Source: Proteobacteria bacterium SPGG2 (lineage in GTDB: Bacteria > Pseudomonadota > Gammaproteobacteria > Acidiferrobacterales > SPGG2). Taken from it: a stretch of 15,370 nt of DNA. A program made the translations under genes and the position numbers. This document shows positions 8,475 through 14,728 of this stretch, piece by piece (position 1 is the first letter of the stretch; every line of letters begins with the position of its first letter). The notes under the pieces were generated by a model that ran no database searches, had not been told where the DNA came from, and worked only from the letters and a program-made list of their open reading frames with translations. Location: the NCBI GenBank assembly GCA_001643475.1, contig LXTK01000129.1:1-15370 (forward strand). Reading direction: 5' to 3'.

Positions 8475-8579
8475 TGATGGCGTAACCGGGCCGCGGTTGA
8501 TCGGAACCCAAAGCCCTTCAAATTATTGATTTATAAAGCAAGTTACATCGGGCCGGAGACCAACGCTATGCATGGTCCT

Positions 8580-8601
8580 GGCGTCACGCCCTTATTCTTT
8601 T
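8580..8601 (+). terminator. Possible weak terminator downstream of pnp
   Basis: GGCG (8580-8583) and CGCC (8587-8590) form a short stem around TCA, followed by the T-rich CTTATTCTTTT. It lies 105 nt after the pnp stop and just before the next gene. The 4-bp stem is marginal. Nothing else in the 173-nt gap looks like a terminator. Confidence 0.3.
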
Positions 8602-8647
8602 AACAATCTTTACGACCGTGCATTAGGCCCGCGAGTAGTTTAGTGCC

Positions 8648-9166
8648 ATGAATTACTTTGCGTATGGCTCGAATCTTTACTGGCCGCGGATGAGGCAGCG
8701 CGTTCCGTCGGCCCGGTTTGTCGCCGTCGGAAAACTACCAGGATATGTGCTCAAGTTCCACAAACGGGGCGCAGATGAGTCTGCTAAATGCAATGCGTAC
8801 CCGACTGGCCTTGCCGATGACGAAGTGTATGGCGTCGTCTTTAATATCGATGCAAATGAAAGACCTTTGCTCGACGCAGCTGAAGGTCTTGGTAACGGCT
8901 ATAACCACACGCAAATCGAGATAGTTACCTACGCCTCGGTACTGACCGCATTTACCTATACGGCGGATCCCCGTTTTATCGACGATAATCTGACCTCCTT
9001 TACCTGGTACAAGAAATATGTTGTCGAAGGCGCCAAGCACTACGTGCTGCCCGCAACCTATATTCGTCTGCTCGAGAATATAGACGCTGTTCCCGACGAT
9101 GACCATCAACGGGCCCGCCGGCATGCCGACGTTCTAGCAAACACTGCGGCCGATTGGGATTCTTAG
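8648..9166 (+). CDS. Gamma-glutamylcyclotransferase-like protein
   Basis: The 172-residue product fits the gamma-glutamylcyclotransferase (GGCT/AIG2-like) fold. Members of this superfamily release 5-oxoproline from gamma-glutamyl amino acids, peptides or related amines. The N-terminus has the substrate-binding YFAYGSNL motif (residues 3-10), and LLDAAEGLGNGY places the expected catalytic Glu at residue 79. EVYGVVFNI and the later WYKKYVVEGAKHY and LPATYIRLLENI segments match the bacterial family. No signal peptide is seen, so it should be cytoplasmic. The true substrate cannot be told from sequence. The ribosome-binding site is weak. It is convergent with the hydrolase gene, 11 nt apart with no terminator between. 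Confidence 0.85.
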   Translation: MNYFAYGSNLYWPRMRQRVPSARFVAVGKLPGYVLKFHKRGADESAKCNAYPTGLADDEVYGVVFNIDANERPLLDAAEGLGNGYNHTQIEIVTYASVLTAFTYTADPRFIDDNLTSFTWYKKYVVEGAKHYVLPATYIRLLENIDAVPDDDHQRARRHADVLANTAADWDS

Positions 9167-9177
9167 TGAGTATCATC

Positions 9178-10161
9178 TTATGCTGCGGCCGTTTTGCTGA
9201 TGTTTAAGCGTAATATCAGGTGTTCTACGATTCGGGTTTCCAACCAGTAGTCGGTACGCCAAGGCCAGGTTCCGGCCACAAAACCTACATGGCCGCCACG
9301 CGCATAGAGTTCAAGCTTGGCTTTCTCTGGCAGCTCTTCGGCGGTGGGTATGGCATCTTCCGTCATGAATGGGTCGTCACGAGCATGTAGGATGAGCGTA
9401 TCAACGTTTATGTTTGTGAGGTACTGCCGCGAGCTCTCGCTAGCGTAATAGTGTTCTGCATCTCTAAAGCCATGCAGTGGCGCCGTGACTGCATCATCGA
9501 AAGCACGAAAGTTCTTGAGTGAATCCAGATTGTTAGCACGAACATTAAGCGACATGCGTCGTAGTTTTTGTTTGACTTTTCGTCGCAAGCTACGCAAGAG
9601 CTTCCATTGGTAAACTCTCGAGAAACCCTTATCCATCCGATCCGCTGACGATGCCAACAGAAATGGTACCGATACGGCAACCGCTGTTGTCAGTAATGTC
9701 TGCTTGCCAGTTTCTGCCAACCACTTTAGAAGAACGTTGCCGCCTAGTGAGTAGCCCACTGCGGCAATCATTACATCCGGTTCCCGCTGCTTTAGTGTTT
9801 TGACAAGGTACGCCAAGTCAGCCGTGTCGCCGGAATGATAACTGCGCGGCAGGCGATTAAGGGTACCGCTGCAGCCACGAAAGTGTATGACCACCGAGCG
9901 TATTCCGTAGCTTTGCAATGCTTTGAGAAGACCTCGTGCATAGGCTGAGTTCGAAGACCCTTCGAGCCCATGCAAGATAATAACAACTGGGCCCGTCTGT
10001 GCCTCGGTCCACCGCAAGTCTACAAAATCGCCATCCGGCAGCTCCAAGCGCTCGTGCCTCAATTGTACGCGTGGTCTGCGTCGGATGAAGGTGGGCCATA
10101 GGGTCTGCATGTGTGGTCCACGGCACCACCACGCGGGCTCAAAGGCTTTGCTGATAGGCAT
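9178..10161 (-). CDS. YheT-family alpha/beta-fold hydrolase
   Basis: The 327-residue protein matches the YheT/EMB8-like group of alpha/beta hydrolases, whose physiological substrates are poorly known. It opens with WWCRGPHMQTLWPTF, typical of the family, then the oxyanion-hole region ILHGLEGSSNSAYARGL (about 62-78) and HFRGCSGTLNR. The nucleophile elbow GYSLGG contains Ser138, the acid is Asp262 or Asp263 in HARDDPFM, and His291 lies in RGGHVGF, so the catalytic triad is complete. There is no signal peptide or membrane segment. It starts 33 nt downstream of the response regulator gene on the same strand, with no terminator between, so cotranscription is likely. The ribosome-binding site is weak. 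The specific activity is unknown. Confidence 0.88.
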   Translation of the reverse strand: MPISKAFEPAWWCRGPHMQTLWPTFIRRRPRVQLRHERLELPDGDFVDLRWTEAQTGPVVIILHGLEGSSNSAYARGLLKALQSYGIRSVVIHFRGCSGTLNRLPRSYHSGDTADLAYLVKTLKQREPDVMIAAVGYSLGGNVLLKWLAETGKQTLLTTAVAVSVPFLLASSADRMDKGFSRVYQWKLLRSLRRKVKQKLRRMSLNVRANNLDSLKNFRAFDDAVTAPLHGFRDAEHYYASESSRQYLTNINVDTLILHARDDPFMTEDAIPTAEELPEKAKLELYARGGHVGFVAGTWPWRTDYWLETRIVEHLILRLNISKTAAA

Positions 10162-10194
10162 TACCCAAGGATTGCGGCACGTGCCGCCTGATTG

Positions 10195-11364
10195 TTATTT
10201 CAGTTCGGAAAGCTTTTTCCTAAGGACATCAAGCTCATATTCGAAGTCTAGACTTAGCTTGTTGTTACAGAGTTCGATCAGCGGCAATACGGTCAGCACG
10301 AGATCGGCCAGATAGGGTTCCAGTTTTCCAGGGTTACCGTTCTGTAACATCCTCAAGGCAGTATCGATGTCCGGCTGCTCAACGATAATGCTATCTTCGT
10401 CTTCCCTCTCTGCCAGATCACTAACACTCAATCGGTTACCGCCGGCGGCTTTCGCAGACGCAACACGCCCCTCAGCGACTGTCAACAATTCCTCAATGGA
10501 GTTCCCCCGATCGCGCCCCAGGGTCACCAAACCAATGCTTGCGGTTACCGGTATTGTTACACTATCGTGACTAAACGGTTCGGCGCTGATGGCACCGCGA
10601 AGGCGTTCGCAGACGATGGCAGCATCGAGGCGTCCGGTGGTTGGTGCCATAATCACGAATTCACCGCCGCCGGTGCGTGCAACTAGATCTTCAGACCGTG
10701 TCTGAGCAACTAAAATCTTTGCCAGCCAGACCAACAACCGATCACCACAATCGTCACCGTGTTGGCCATAGATGACTTTGAAATCATCGATGTCGAGTTT
10801 AATTAAGGAAAATTCGTCGCTTCTGCCGGTGATGTTGGCGAGCTCCTCGTTGCCACGCTGTAGTAATATTCGGCGACTATTGAGTTGTGTGAGTGGATCT
10901 ATACTCGCCAGCTTATCGTCTATGGCTTCGACATCATGCGCTAGTTTACGTGCCGTCTGATCTAATTTCGCCTGTGTACGTGTACATGTGAGTAGGCGGG
11001 CGCTGTCGATTGGTTTAGTAATGAAATCGTTAGCACCGCACGCGAAGGCACGTTCTCGCGTGTCATCGTCTTCGGCGCCAGTGATGACGATCACCGGTAC
11101 ATCGCGGATTCGAGTCTGATCGGCAGCACGAATCCGACATATCAAAGCATACCCGTCGAGTTTCGGCATGAGCACATCGGCAATCACAACCTGGATTTGG
11201 TCGTCTTCGGTTAGCTTTTGCCAGCCCGCCTCACCATCATCAGCTTCGGCTACGTCGAACTCAGCCTGGATGAATTTACTGATGGCCTTGCGCATGACAC
11301 GCGAATCGTCAACCACGAGCACGCGTGGCTTTTCTGAGCTTGCGGGAGCGTTTTGAGTGGTCAT
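10195..11364 (-). CDS. Response regulator with degenerate GGDEF domain
   Basis: This is a two-domain signalling protein; numbering is from an upstream TTG at 11373, three codons before the ATG used here. The REC domain (about 16-135) has acid-pocket Asp22/Asp23, phosphoacceptor Asp66 in IADVLMPKLDGY, Thr98 and Lys120, so it should be phosphorylatable. The following GGDEF-type domain (about 155-315) begins with IDPLTQLNSRR and keeps DIDDFK. Its signature is GGGEF (235-239), losing the catalytic acidic residue, and the usual guanine-contacting Asn position after FKVI is Tyr. The I-site RxxD (Arg226-Asp229) is intact. A tail of about 75 residues follows. It is probably not an active diguanylate cyclase and may be a c-di-GMP receptor or scaffold. 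No histidine kinase is in the window. Confidence 0.88.
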   Translation of the reverse strand: MTTQNAPASSEKPRVLVVDDSRVMRKAISKFIQAEFDVAEADDGEAGWQKLTEDDQIQVVIADVLMPKLDGYALICRIRAADQTRIRDVPVIVITGAEDDDTRERAFACGANDFITKPIDSARLLTCTRTQAKLDQTARKLAHDVEAIDDKLASIDPLTQLNSRRILLQRGNEELANITGRSDEFSLIKLDIDDFKVIYGQHGDDCGDRLLVWLAKILVAQTRSEDLVARTGGGEFVIMAPTTGRLDAAIVCERLRGAISAEPFSHDSVTIPVTASIGLVTLGRDRGNSIEELLTVAEGRVASAKAAGGNRLSVSDLAEREDEDSIIVEQPDIDTALRMLQNGNPGKLEPYLADLVLTVLPLIELCNNKLSLDFEYELDVLRKKLSELK

Positions 11365-11435
11365 TCTTGTCAATTCGTGCTGTCAGGGTTGTTTGGTTGT
11401 CGAATAAGGGCGCCGGCCGATTCAGTATATGTCCG

Positions 11436-11464
11436 TCTTTACTAAGATAGACCAGCCGAGTCAA
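11436..11464 (-). promoter_or_regulatory. Candidate promoter of the response regulator gene
   Basis: On the minus strand TTGACT (11464-11459) is separated by 17 bp from TAAAGA (11441-11436), in the gap of about 117 nt between uppP and the regulator. The -35 element is good and the -10 element poor (three of six consensus bases). The gap shows no terminator for uppP. Confidence 0.35.
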
Positions 11465-11481
11465 GCATTCAAAGCAAACAG

Positions 11482-12276
11482 TTACCAGAAATAGATCAAC
11501 ACCAGCAAGCCAAATACGATTCGGTAGTAGGCGAAAGCAGCGAAATTGTGGTGTGCGACATAGGCCAAAAACGCCCTTATTACGATCAGGGCAGTCACGA
11601 AGGCCGTGACAAATCCCACCGTAAACAGCGCCGTGTTTTCGGGACTGAGGACGTGGCGACTGGCAATGAGCTCATAGCTTGTGGCAGCGAGCATCGTCGG
11701 TATTGCCAGGAAGAAGGAAAACTCAGTAGCAGTCGTGCGTGAAAGACCCGTCAGCAGCCCGCCCATGATCGTCGCGCCGGCCCGTGATACACCAGGGAAT
11801 AGAGATAGCGTTTGCGCAACGCCGATTTTTAAGGCATCACTTGGTCGTAAGGACTCGAGATCCTGCACGCGGGCACGGCGTGGTGTTCGTTCTATCAATA
11901 GAATAATCACGCCGCCAACGATGAGGGCCCCGGCGACCGCCATCGGATTGAAGAGATAGGCTTTTATCTGCTTGTGTAGTGCGAGTCCGACTAAGGCGGC
12001 AGGGACAAAGGCGATCGTCAGATTCAGCCAGAACCGTTGGATGACGCCCTGGTTAAGCCCAGCGACAAAACTTGCGAGTCGCTGCCGATAGTGCCATACG
12101 ACAGCCAGTATCGCGCCAAGCTGGATGAAGATTTCAAAGGTCTTAGCGTGGGCACCGGTGAAGCCAAGGAAATCGCCGATAATGATTAAGTGGCCGGTGG
12201 AGGATACCGGCAGGAATTCGGTCAACCCTTCAACAACACCAAGAATAAGTGCCGTAAGTAACAGTACGAGGTCCAT
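11482..12276 (-). CDS. uppP: Undecaprenyl-diphosphate phosphatase UppP (BacA family)
   Basis: UppP is an integral inner-membrane phosphatase that recycles undecaprenyl pyrophosphate to the monophosphate carrier used in peptidoglycan and O-antigen synthesis; overproduction gives bacitracin resistance. The 264-residue protein is strongly hydrophobic with several membrane spans. It carries both family motifs: the ExxxE segment VVEGLTEFLPVSSTGH, with Glu16, Glu20 and His29, and the PGxSR segment LFPGVSRAGAT around Arg165, where the usual second Ser is Ala. It begins only 5 nt after the dihydroorotase stop without a clear ribosome-binding site, so translation is likely coupled to that gene. Confidence 0.96.
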   Translation of the reverse strand: MDLVLLLTALILGVVEGLTEFLPVSSTGHLIIIGDFLGFTGAHAKTFEIFIQLGAILAVVWHYRQRLASFVAGLNQGVIQRFWLNLTIAFVPAALVGLALHKQIKAYLFNPMAVAGALIVGGVIILLIERTPRRARVQDLESLRPSDALKIGVAQTLSLFPGVSRAGATIMGGLLTGLSRTTATEFSFFLAIPTMLAATSYELIASRHVLSPENTALFTVGFVTAFVTALIVIRAFLAYVAHHNFAAFAYYRIVFGLLVLIYFW

Positions 12277-12281
12277 AACGA

Positions 12282-13592
12282 TCAGGTAGTGAAGTTCAAC
12301 GCCTGACCGCAGACGTTCTCACGGATCCGATTTTGGTCAAATGCAACATAGCCACCTACGATAGTGTAGATGGGCCACCCTGTGAGTGGCCATCCATGGT
12401 AGGGAGTCCAACCAACCTTTGTGAACATATCTTGATTGCGCGCAGGCCGTACTGCATCAATGTCAACGAGTGTGAGGTCGGCGTCCCAGCCTTCGGTAAT
12501 CTTTCCCTTGTTGGCGATGCGATAAGCCTCGGCCGGCCCCCAGCACATCCATTTCTGGAGTTCTGCCAACGTGCATTTTCCAGCCTTCATGTGGGTTAAC
12601 ATCAGTGGTAATGAGGTTTCAACGCCGGGCACGCCGGAAGGGCTCTGCGAGTAGGGCTGCTTTTTTTCCTCCATCGAGTGTGGTGCGTGGTCGGTTGCAA
12701 TGAAGTCAATCACACCATCGTGAAGTGCCTGCCACAGCGCAGCGTTGTCCTTAGGTTGCCGGATGGGGGGATTCATCTGTACAAGTGTGCCTTGTCTGGC
12801 GTAGTGCTCGACGTTTAGGTAGAGATGATTGGGAATGACTTCAGCTGTCACCCATGATGGTTTATGGTTCTGTAGCTGCTCTACTTCGTCGTGGGTAGAC
12901 AAATGTAGAATATGCAGGCGTCGCTCATAGCGCGTAGATAATGTGAGCGCGAGCTCAGTGGCCAAGGCAGCGCACCGGTTGTCTCGGATTTCAGAGTGTA
13001 CACGAGGGTCAGTGTTTTCCGCGAATAGGGCACGACGTTCCCGAATGCGTTTCTCATCTTCAGCATGCACTGCAATGAGTCGATCGCCATTGGCAAAGAT
13101 GTGCTCAAGGTCTTGCGGGTCGTGGACGAGCAGATCACCAGTACTCGCACCCATAAAGATCTTGATCCCGCAAACTGGTGACGCTGTGTTGATCTCATGA
13201 AGATTATTGGGTGTGGCGCCAATAAAAAATCCATAGTTGGCAACACACTTGCGCTTGGCGCTCGCGAGTTTGCTGTCTAGTGAACTCTGGTCTATGGTTG
13301 GTGGGTTGGTGTTTGGCATCTCCAGGAAACTCGTAACACCACCTTTGACCGCAGCGCGTGAACCGCTAGCCAAGTCTTCCTTATAGGTTGCGCCCGGCTC
13401 ACGGAAGTGGACCTGTGGGTCGATGACGCCAGGCAGTAGGAGTTTACCGCCGGCATCAATCGTTTCGTCTGCCTGTGCGTCTAACGAAGGTCCAGTCTTC
13501 GCGATTAAACCGCGTTCGCAAGCGAGATCGCCCTCGTATATGGATCCGTCCGGTTGCGCAATGCGAGCGTTGCGCACAAGCAGGCTATACAA
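12282..13592 (-). CDS. pyrC: Dihydroorotase-type amidohydrolase
   Basis: Dihydroorotase cyclises carbamoyl-aspartate to dihydroorotate in pyrimidine synthesis. This 436-residue protein resembles the long class I bacterial enzymes. Features include LLPGVIDPQVHFREPG, EMPNTNPPT, the probable carboxylated lysine in GIKIFMGASTGDLLVHD, metal-binding histidines in AVHAEDE and HILHLST, QMNPPIRQP, and the catalytic Asp in FIATDHAPHS. The first His of the normal HxH metal motif is Gln (QVH, residues 60-62); as I recall, this also occurs in a related bacterial dihydroorotase subgroup. I chose TTG 13592 as start because GGGAG lies 6 nt upstream, whereas the longer frame from 13622 would begin inside the dksA terminator. 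It forms an operon with uppP. Activity as a true dihydroorotase is likely but unproven. Confidence 0.88.
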   Translation of the reverse strand: MYSLLVRNARIAQPDGSIYEGDLACERGLIAKTGPSLDAQADETIDAGGKLLLPGVIDPQVHFREPGATYKEDLASGSRAAVKGGVTSFLEMPNTNPPTIDQSSLDSKLASAKRKCVANYGFFIGATPNNLHEINTASPVCGIKIFMGASTGDLLVHDPQDLEHIFANGDRLIAVHAEDEKRIRERRALFAENTDPRVHSEIRDNRCAALATELALTLSTRYERRLHILHLSTHDEVEQLQNHKPSWVTAEVIPNHLYLNVEHYARQGTLVQMNPPIRQPKDNAALWQALHDGVIDFIATDHAPHSMEEKKQPYSQSPSGVPGVETSLPLMLTHMKAGKCTLAELQKWMCWGPAEAYRIANKGKITEGWDADLTLVDIDAVRPARNQDMFTKVGWTPYHGWPLTGWPIYTIVGGYVAFDQNRIRENVCGQALNFTT

Positions 13593-13608
13593 ATACGTCT
13601 CCCGAAAA

Positions 13609-13632
13609 CGAAAAGGGGACAAGTGTCCCCTT
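13609..13632 (-). terminator. Intrinsic terminator of dksA
   Basis: On the minus strand AAGGGGAC (13632-13625) and GTCCCCTT (13620-13613) form a perfect 8-bp stem around ACTT, followed by a T-rich run (TTTTCGTTTTC, counting the last stem bases). It lies 52 nt after the dksA stop and directly before the pyrC ribosome-binding site, so it ends dksA transcripts and may also limit read-through into pyrC-uppP. Confidence 0.85.
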
Positions 13633-13684
13633 CTGATTCCGTGTTACTGATCTTTCGTCTGACGTTGGGGTCGTTATTGGACGA

Positions 13685-14131
13685 TCAGGCCATTTGTTTT
13701 TCACGAATCTCGTCGAGTGTCTTGCAGTCGATACACAATTGTGCCGTAGGTCTCGCCTCTAGCCGCTCGATACCGATCTCGACGCCGCAAACTTCACAAT
13801 AGCCGTAATCGCTGGACTCAGTTCGTTCGAGCGCCTCGTCGATCTTTTTGACGAGCTTGCTTTCCCGGTCACGGCTGCGCAGCTCCAAAGAGATATCGGT
13901 CTCCCGACTTGCACGGTCATTCGGGTCGGAGTGAAGGGTCTGTTCGTTTCGCATCTGACTAACGGTGCGCGACAGCTCATCCAACAGATCTGCCTTCCAG
14001 GAAGATAGCATCCTGCGAAAGTGCGCAAGCTGTTTCTTATTCATATATTTCTCACCTTTTTTCCGCACATAGGGTTTGACACCGCCGTGCAGTGCATTCG
14101 TCGCAGGTTCACCCCTTTTTCTGGCCGGCAT
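13685..14131 (-). CDS. dksA: RNA polymerase-binding transcription factor DksA
   Basis: DksA enters the RNA polymerase secondary channel and, with ppGpp, represses rRNA promoters and activates amino-acid promoters in the stringent response. The 148-residue protein is close to the E. coli length of 151. It shows GVKPYVRKKGEKYMNKKQLAHFRRML at the N-terminus, a coiled coil with DPNDRA at its tip, which keeps the DxxDxA residues needed for activity, and a complete four-cysteine zinc finger (CEVC and CIDC). The ATG at 14131 is supported by TAGGAG 7 nt upstream. A good promoter lies at 14178-14206 and a terminator follows. The open frame continues upstream to 14326, but that part is not conserved-looking and has no ribosome-binding site. 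Confidence 0.96.
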   Translation of the reverse strand: MPARKRGEPATNALHGGVKPYVRKKGEKYMNKKQLAHFRRMLSSWKADLLDELSRTVSQMRNEQTLHSDPNDRASRETDISLELRSRDRESKLVKKIDEALERTESSDYGYCEVCGVEIGIERLEARPTAQLCIDCKTLDEIREKQMA

Positions 14132-14177
14132 ATTTCCACTCCTAACTTTGCTATGCCTGGAAAAAATTAGGCGCGAA

Positions 14178-14206
14178 TCTATACCAGAAAGGCAAGGCTG
14201 GTGCAA
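14178..14206 (-). promoter_or_regulatory. sigma70-type promoter of dksA
   Basis: On the minus strand TTGCAC (14206-14201) and TATAGA (14183-14178) are separated by exactly 17 bp, giving a transcript start near 14171 and a leader of about 40 nt containing the TAGGAG ribosome-binding site. This is the best promoter match in the dksA upstream region. Confidence 0.65.
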
Positions 14207-14222
14207 GGAAGCCGTTCCGCCA

Positions 14223-14245
14223 ATTAACCCTGCAGCAGGATTAAT
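14223..14245. repeat. Imperfect 23-bp palindrome upstream of dksA
   Basis: The arms 14223-14233 and 14235-14245 are mirror-complementary around one central base except for one mismatch (ATTAA-C-CCTGC against GCAGG-A-TTAAT). It begins 17 nt upstream of the dksA -35 element, a position suited to an activator or repressor site; it could also fold in RNA. No known operator is recognised. Confidence 0.5.
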
Positions 14246-14261
14246 GCAAAAACGTTCAGCC

Positions 14262-14311
14262 TTCGTGGTGCGCATTTTACAACGGCCCTTCCTGCTGGTA
14301 GGCACCACGAA
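14262..14311. repeat. 10-bp inverted repeat upstream of dksA
   Basis: TTCGTGGTGC (14262-14271) and GCACCACGAA (14302-14311) are perfect reverse complements separated by 30 nt. The second arm can instead pair with the adjoining TGGTG (14312-14316) in a short hairpin, CACCA/TGGTG around a four-base loop. The two folds exclude each other. Confidence 0.5.
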
Positions 14312-14437
14312 TGGTGTTGAGCCCACCCGCAGCGGTTGGCGGCACTATAGGCCAATTTTTTGACGGCAGGCGGCTCCACAGGAAGTAAAAACGCAAATTT
14401 ACCCAACTAATACCGTCTTATCCGGGTTTTGGCGACT

Positions 14438-14453
14438 TGGCATGCTGCTTGCC
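14438..14453 (+). promoter_or_regulatory. Candidate sigma54 (-24/-12) promoter
   Basis: TGGCATG-CTGC-TTGCC matches the sigma54 consensus TGGCACG-N4-TTGCW at 10 of 12 fixed positions and keeps the invariant GG and GC exactly 10 nt apart. Transcription would start near 14464, about 30 nt before the ATG of the small ORF. One such match is expected by chance in a region of this size, so position and orientation are the main support. No enhancer-binding protein gene is in the window. Confidence 0.4.
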
Positions 14454-14494
14454 TAGGTAAGGGAACCGTGTGCTTGTGCAAGGTGTTATGGGCG

Positions 14495-14713
14495 ATGAAA
14501 AATGCCAACCTGCCCGCATCTCTGGTGCGAGAGATTAATACGCTGATGTCTAAATGTGAGGCAATCTGCGATGCCGATCCCGAAATGTGGGATGTCGTGG
14601 CCATGGTCTACATTGGCGATCTCTACTCGTTGAGGGAAGACACCTGCGGCGTTGATACTGTGACGCAGCCGGCATGGCTGTATCCCAGCGACTTGGATAT
14701 TGACGTGGTTTAG
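14495..14713 (+). CDS. Small acidic protein of unknown function
   Basis: I do not recognise this 72-residue product. The ATG at 14495 has AAGGTG 9 nt upstream, and the frame remains open further upstream to a TTG at 14429, which lies before the possible promoter and is a less likely start. The N-terminal half is amphipathic (LPASLVREINTLMSK), the middle has DADPEMWDVVAMVYIGDLYSL, and the C-terminus is rich in aspartate (SDLDIDVV). It has three cysteines (residues 21, 25 and 51), no signal peptide and no clear membrane span. Codon choice looks like that of neighbouring genes. It converges on the sulfurtransferase gene, 15 nt apart. A chance open frame is possible. Confidence 0.5.
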   Translation: MKNANLPASLVREINTLMSKCEAICDADPEMWDVVAMVYIGDLYSLREDTCGVDTVTQPAWLYPSDLDIDVV

Positions 14714-14728
14714 TGGTGCCGCCTTGTC

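Larger units (their letters stand above)
14132..14494. other. Non-coding stretch between dksA and the small plus-strand ORF
   Basis: These 363 nt carry no convincing gene. Next to dksA are its ribosome-binding site and promoter. The middle part (14211-14316) holds several inverted repeats, and a sigma54-like element (14438-14453) faces the small ORF on the other side. I looked for SRP RNA, tmRNA, RNase P RNA and tRNA signatures on both strands and recognised none. Confidence 0.6.

Noticed and set aside
8475..8647. TATAAA at 8532-8537 as a promoter for the gamma-glutamylcyclotransferase-like gene
   Set aside because: No acceptable -35 element lies 16-18 bp upstream and the distance to the gene is over 100 nt.
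13593..13622. Longer pyrC frame starting with TTG at 13622
   Set aside because: The ten extra codons run through the terminator loop and stem; GGGAG lies 6 nt before the TTG at 13592 instead.
14132..14326. N-terminal extension of the DksA frame to 14326
   Set aside because: It has no ribosome-binding site, contains the dksA promoter and inverted repeats, and has no counterpart in DksA proteins.
14336..14360. TTGGC/GCCAA stem followed by six T on the plus strand
   Set aside because: It looks like a weak terminator, but no plus-strand gene lies upstream to be terminated and the stem is only 5 bp with a 10-nt loop.
14407..14604. Minus-strand open frame of 65 codons opposite the small acidic protein
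   Set aside because: It has no recognisable features and overlaps the candidate sigma54 element; the plus-strand frame has the better start context.
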